DNA from: Nitriliruptoraceae bacterium
GTDB taxonomy: Bacteria; Actinomycetota; Nitriliruptoria; Nitriliruptorales; Nitriliruptoraceae
Length of the DNA stretch: 6,180 nt
Direction: 5' to 3'
Assembly (NCBI GenBank): GCA_007120565.1
Contig: SKNK01000343.1
Location: 1-6,180, forward strand
In this document: piece by piece, positions 5,188 to 6,180 of the stretch
Numbering within the stretch: position 1 is the first letter of the stretch
Layout of the letters: every line of letters starts with the position of its first letter
The notes under the pieces: generated by a model
Database searches by the model: none
Told to the model about the DNA's origin: nothing
The model's input: only the letters and a program-made list of their open reading frames with translations
Position numbers and translations under genes: made by a program

Positions 5188-6180
5188 CACGACTCCTCGC
5201 CCTCTTCATCATCGTCGTCGGCCCGGACCGGATCGCCACCGATCTGACCGAAGTTCGGACCCCCGGTGACCTGGAACGACTCGATGTGATCGACGATCTG
5301 TTCCATCGCTTCGGGCGTCAGGGTGTCGTCGAACGGGGGCATCGGCGCCTTGCCCGGCACCTGCCTCCCGTTGATCATCGCGTGGATGATGACGTCACGC
5401 GCCGTGTCGCCGCTGCCCTCTTCCTCGGGGTTCCAGCCGTACCGTTCGAACACGTTCTGCAACTGCGGACCGACGTACCCCTGCCCGTCGGGGCCATGGC
5501 AGGTGGCGCAGTGGTTGCCGAAAAGGTCCTCCCCGGACTGCCCGACGAACGCTTCGGCATCCGGCTCCGGCACCTCGCCGGTCTGCACCGACAGGATGTA
5601 GGTGATCATCGCGCTCAGTTGCTGGTCGGAGTAGGTCCCGCCCTCGGCGACGCTGAAGGCTTGCATCGGCGTGCCGGGCCGGCCGTAGACCAGCGTGAGC
5701 CGGATGAACTCCCGGACGTCCTCGACCACCTCGGAGTCCTCGTACCGCGCAACGATGTTGTCCAACGCGGGGGCAGGCCATGCGGCATCGATGTCGGGGT
5801 CGGGGTGCGGAGCCGATCCTCCCTCGAGGTTGGTGCCGTGGCACGACGCGCACGCGTTCTGGTACTCGACCCGGCCGTCGGCGACGTCCTGTTCGTAGTG
5901 CGCCTGGACCTGGTTCTCGATCCGCGTCGGCTCGATCAGCCAGTACAGCGGGATGAACAGGGCGCAGAACGTGGCCAGGGCGACGCCCCAGGCCATCGCC
6001 CGTTCCATCCCGGAGGTCTCCAACTCCTCATCGGAGTGGTACGGGCGCATGGCCAGCGGGATATCCGCGTAGCGCTTGGGTCCCTTGCGCTTGCCCGGAC
6101 CGACGATGAAGGACGCCAGCGCGAACCCAGCCAGGGCCACGACCAGGATGATCACGGGAACGGTTCCACCGCTACCGCCA
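5187..6180 (-). CDS. Membrane-anchored diheme c-type cytochrome; true start may lie beyond the right edge
   Basis: This is an electron-transfer protein with two class I cytochrome c domains facing outward. Numbering from GTG 6155 gives 322 residues. Helix 1 (1-18) is followed by a strongly basic cytoplasmic loop (19-53), helix 2 (about 54-73), and then haem domain 1 with CASCH (102-106) and likely axial M164 in GTPMQAF. Haem domain 2 has CATCH (216-220) and likely axial M272 in APMPPF. An acidic Asp/Glu tail ends the protein. Charge distribution places both haem domains outside. The frame stays open upstream of GTG 6155 to the window edge (Gly-rich GGSGGTVP), and no good ribosome site precedes the GTG, so the start may be further right. 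Such cytochromes commonly belong to actinobacterial menaquinol:cytochrome c reductase or oxidase gene sets; this is inference, as the partner genes are out of view. It is a natural client of the System II genes downstream. Confidence 0.92.
   Translation of the reverse strand, partial: GGSGGTVPVIILVVALAGFALASFIVGPGKRKGPKRYADIPLAMRPYHSDEELETSGMERAMAWGVALATFCALFIPLYWLIEPTRIENQVQAHYEQDVADGRVEYQNACASCHGTNLEGGSAPHPDPDIDAAWPAPALDNIVARYEDSEVVEDVREFIRLTLVYGRPGTPMQAFSVAEGGTYSDQQLSAMITYILSVQTGEVPEPDAEAFVGQSGEDLFGNHCATCHGPDGQGYVGPQLQNVFERYGWNPEEEGSGDTARDVIIHAMINGRQVPGKAPMPPFDDTLTPEAMEQIVDHIESFQVTGGPNFGQIGGDPVRADDDDEEGEES
5193..5198 (-). promoter_or_regulatory. Shine-Dalgarno sequence of the three-helix membrane protein
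   Basis: GAGGAG lies five bases before ATG 5187 but only two before GTG 5190, so it selects the ATG. It lies within the last codons of the cytochrome gene. Confidence 0.7.

Overview
The window is one side of a compact, minus-strand gene cluster for c-type cytochromes. All six main genes read right to left: a membrane-anchored diheme cytochrome c at the right edge, an unrecognised three-helix membrane protein, and then a complete System II (Ccs/Res) cytochrome c maturation set. That set is a thioredoxin-like lipoprotein (ResA/TlpA type), CcdA, ResB (Ccs1) and CcsA (ResC, called CcsB in many actinobacterial annotations). CcsA is cut by the left edge. No convincing plus-strand gene, RNA gene, mobile element or CRISPR array was seen. 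The long plus-strand open frames are antisense shadows produced by high GC.

The organism is probably a high-GC actinomycete-type bacterium. The reasons are strong G/C bias at third codon positions, GTG starts, the actinobacterial style of ResB and CcsA (for example the PLGNMFE and WWRYFH segments of CcsA), and a lipoprotein thioredoxin next to CcdA. The two-helix-plus-diheme cytochrome architecture also suggests a deep-branching actinobacterial lineage such as Nitriliruptoria, Acidimicrobiia or Thermoleophilia. That placement is recall-based inference and is not proven here.

Layout in transcription order: diheme cytochrome c (6155 or further right, to 5187); membrane protein (5187-4276, sharing one base with the cytochrome stop); a 175-base gap; ResA/TlpA (4100-3483); CcdA (3490-2738, overlapping resA by 8 bases); a 115-base gap that can encode a 25-26 codon mini-ORF ending on the resB start; ResB (2622-913); and CcsA (916 to beyond 1, with a 4-base ATGA overlap with resB). 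Good Shine-Dalgarno sequences precede the membrane protein, resA, ccdA and ccsA.

Working model: CcdA carries electrons from cytoplasmic thioredoxin across the membrane to ResA/TlpA, which keeps apocytochrome CXXCH thiols reduced. The ResB-CcsA complex exports haem and ligates it to them. The adjacent diheme cytochrome c is an obvious client, and the anonymous membrane protein is likely a partner of it or of the respiratory complex encoded to the right. No wholly new system is evident. The parts least explained by known families are the anonymous membrane protein, a roughly 90-residue insertion in CcsA that includes two extra hydrophobic segments, the extra cysteine pair in the ResA/TlpA lipoprotein, and the two intergenic leaders.
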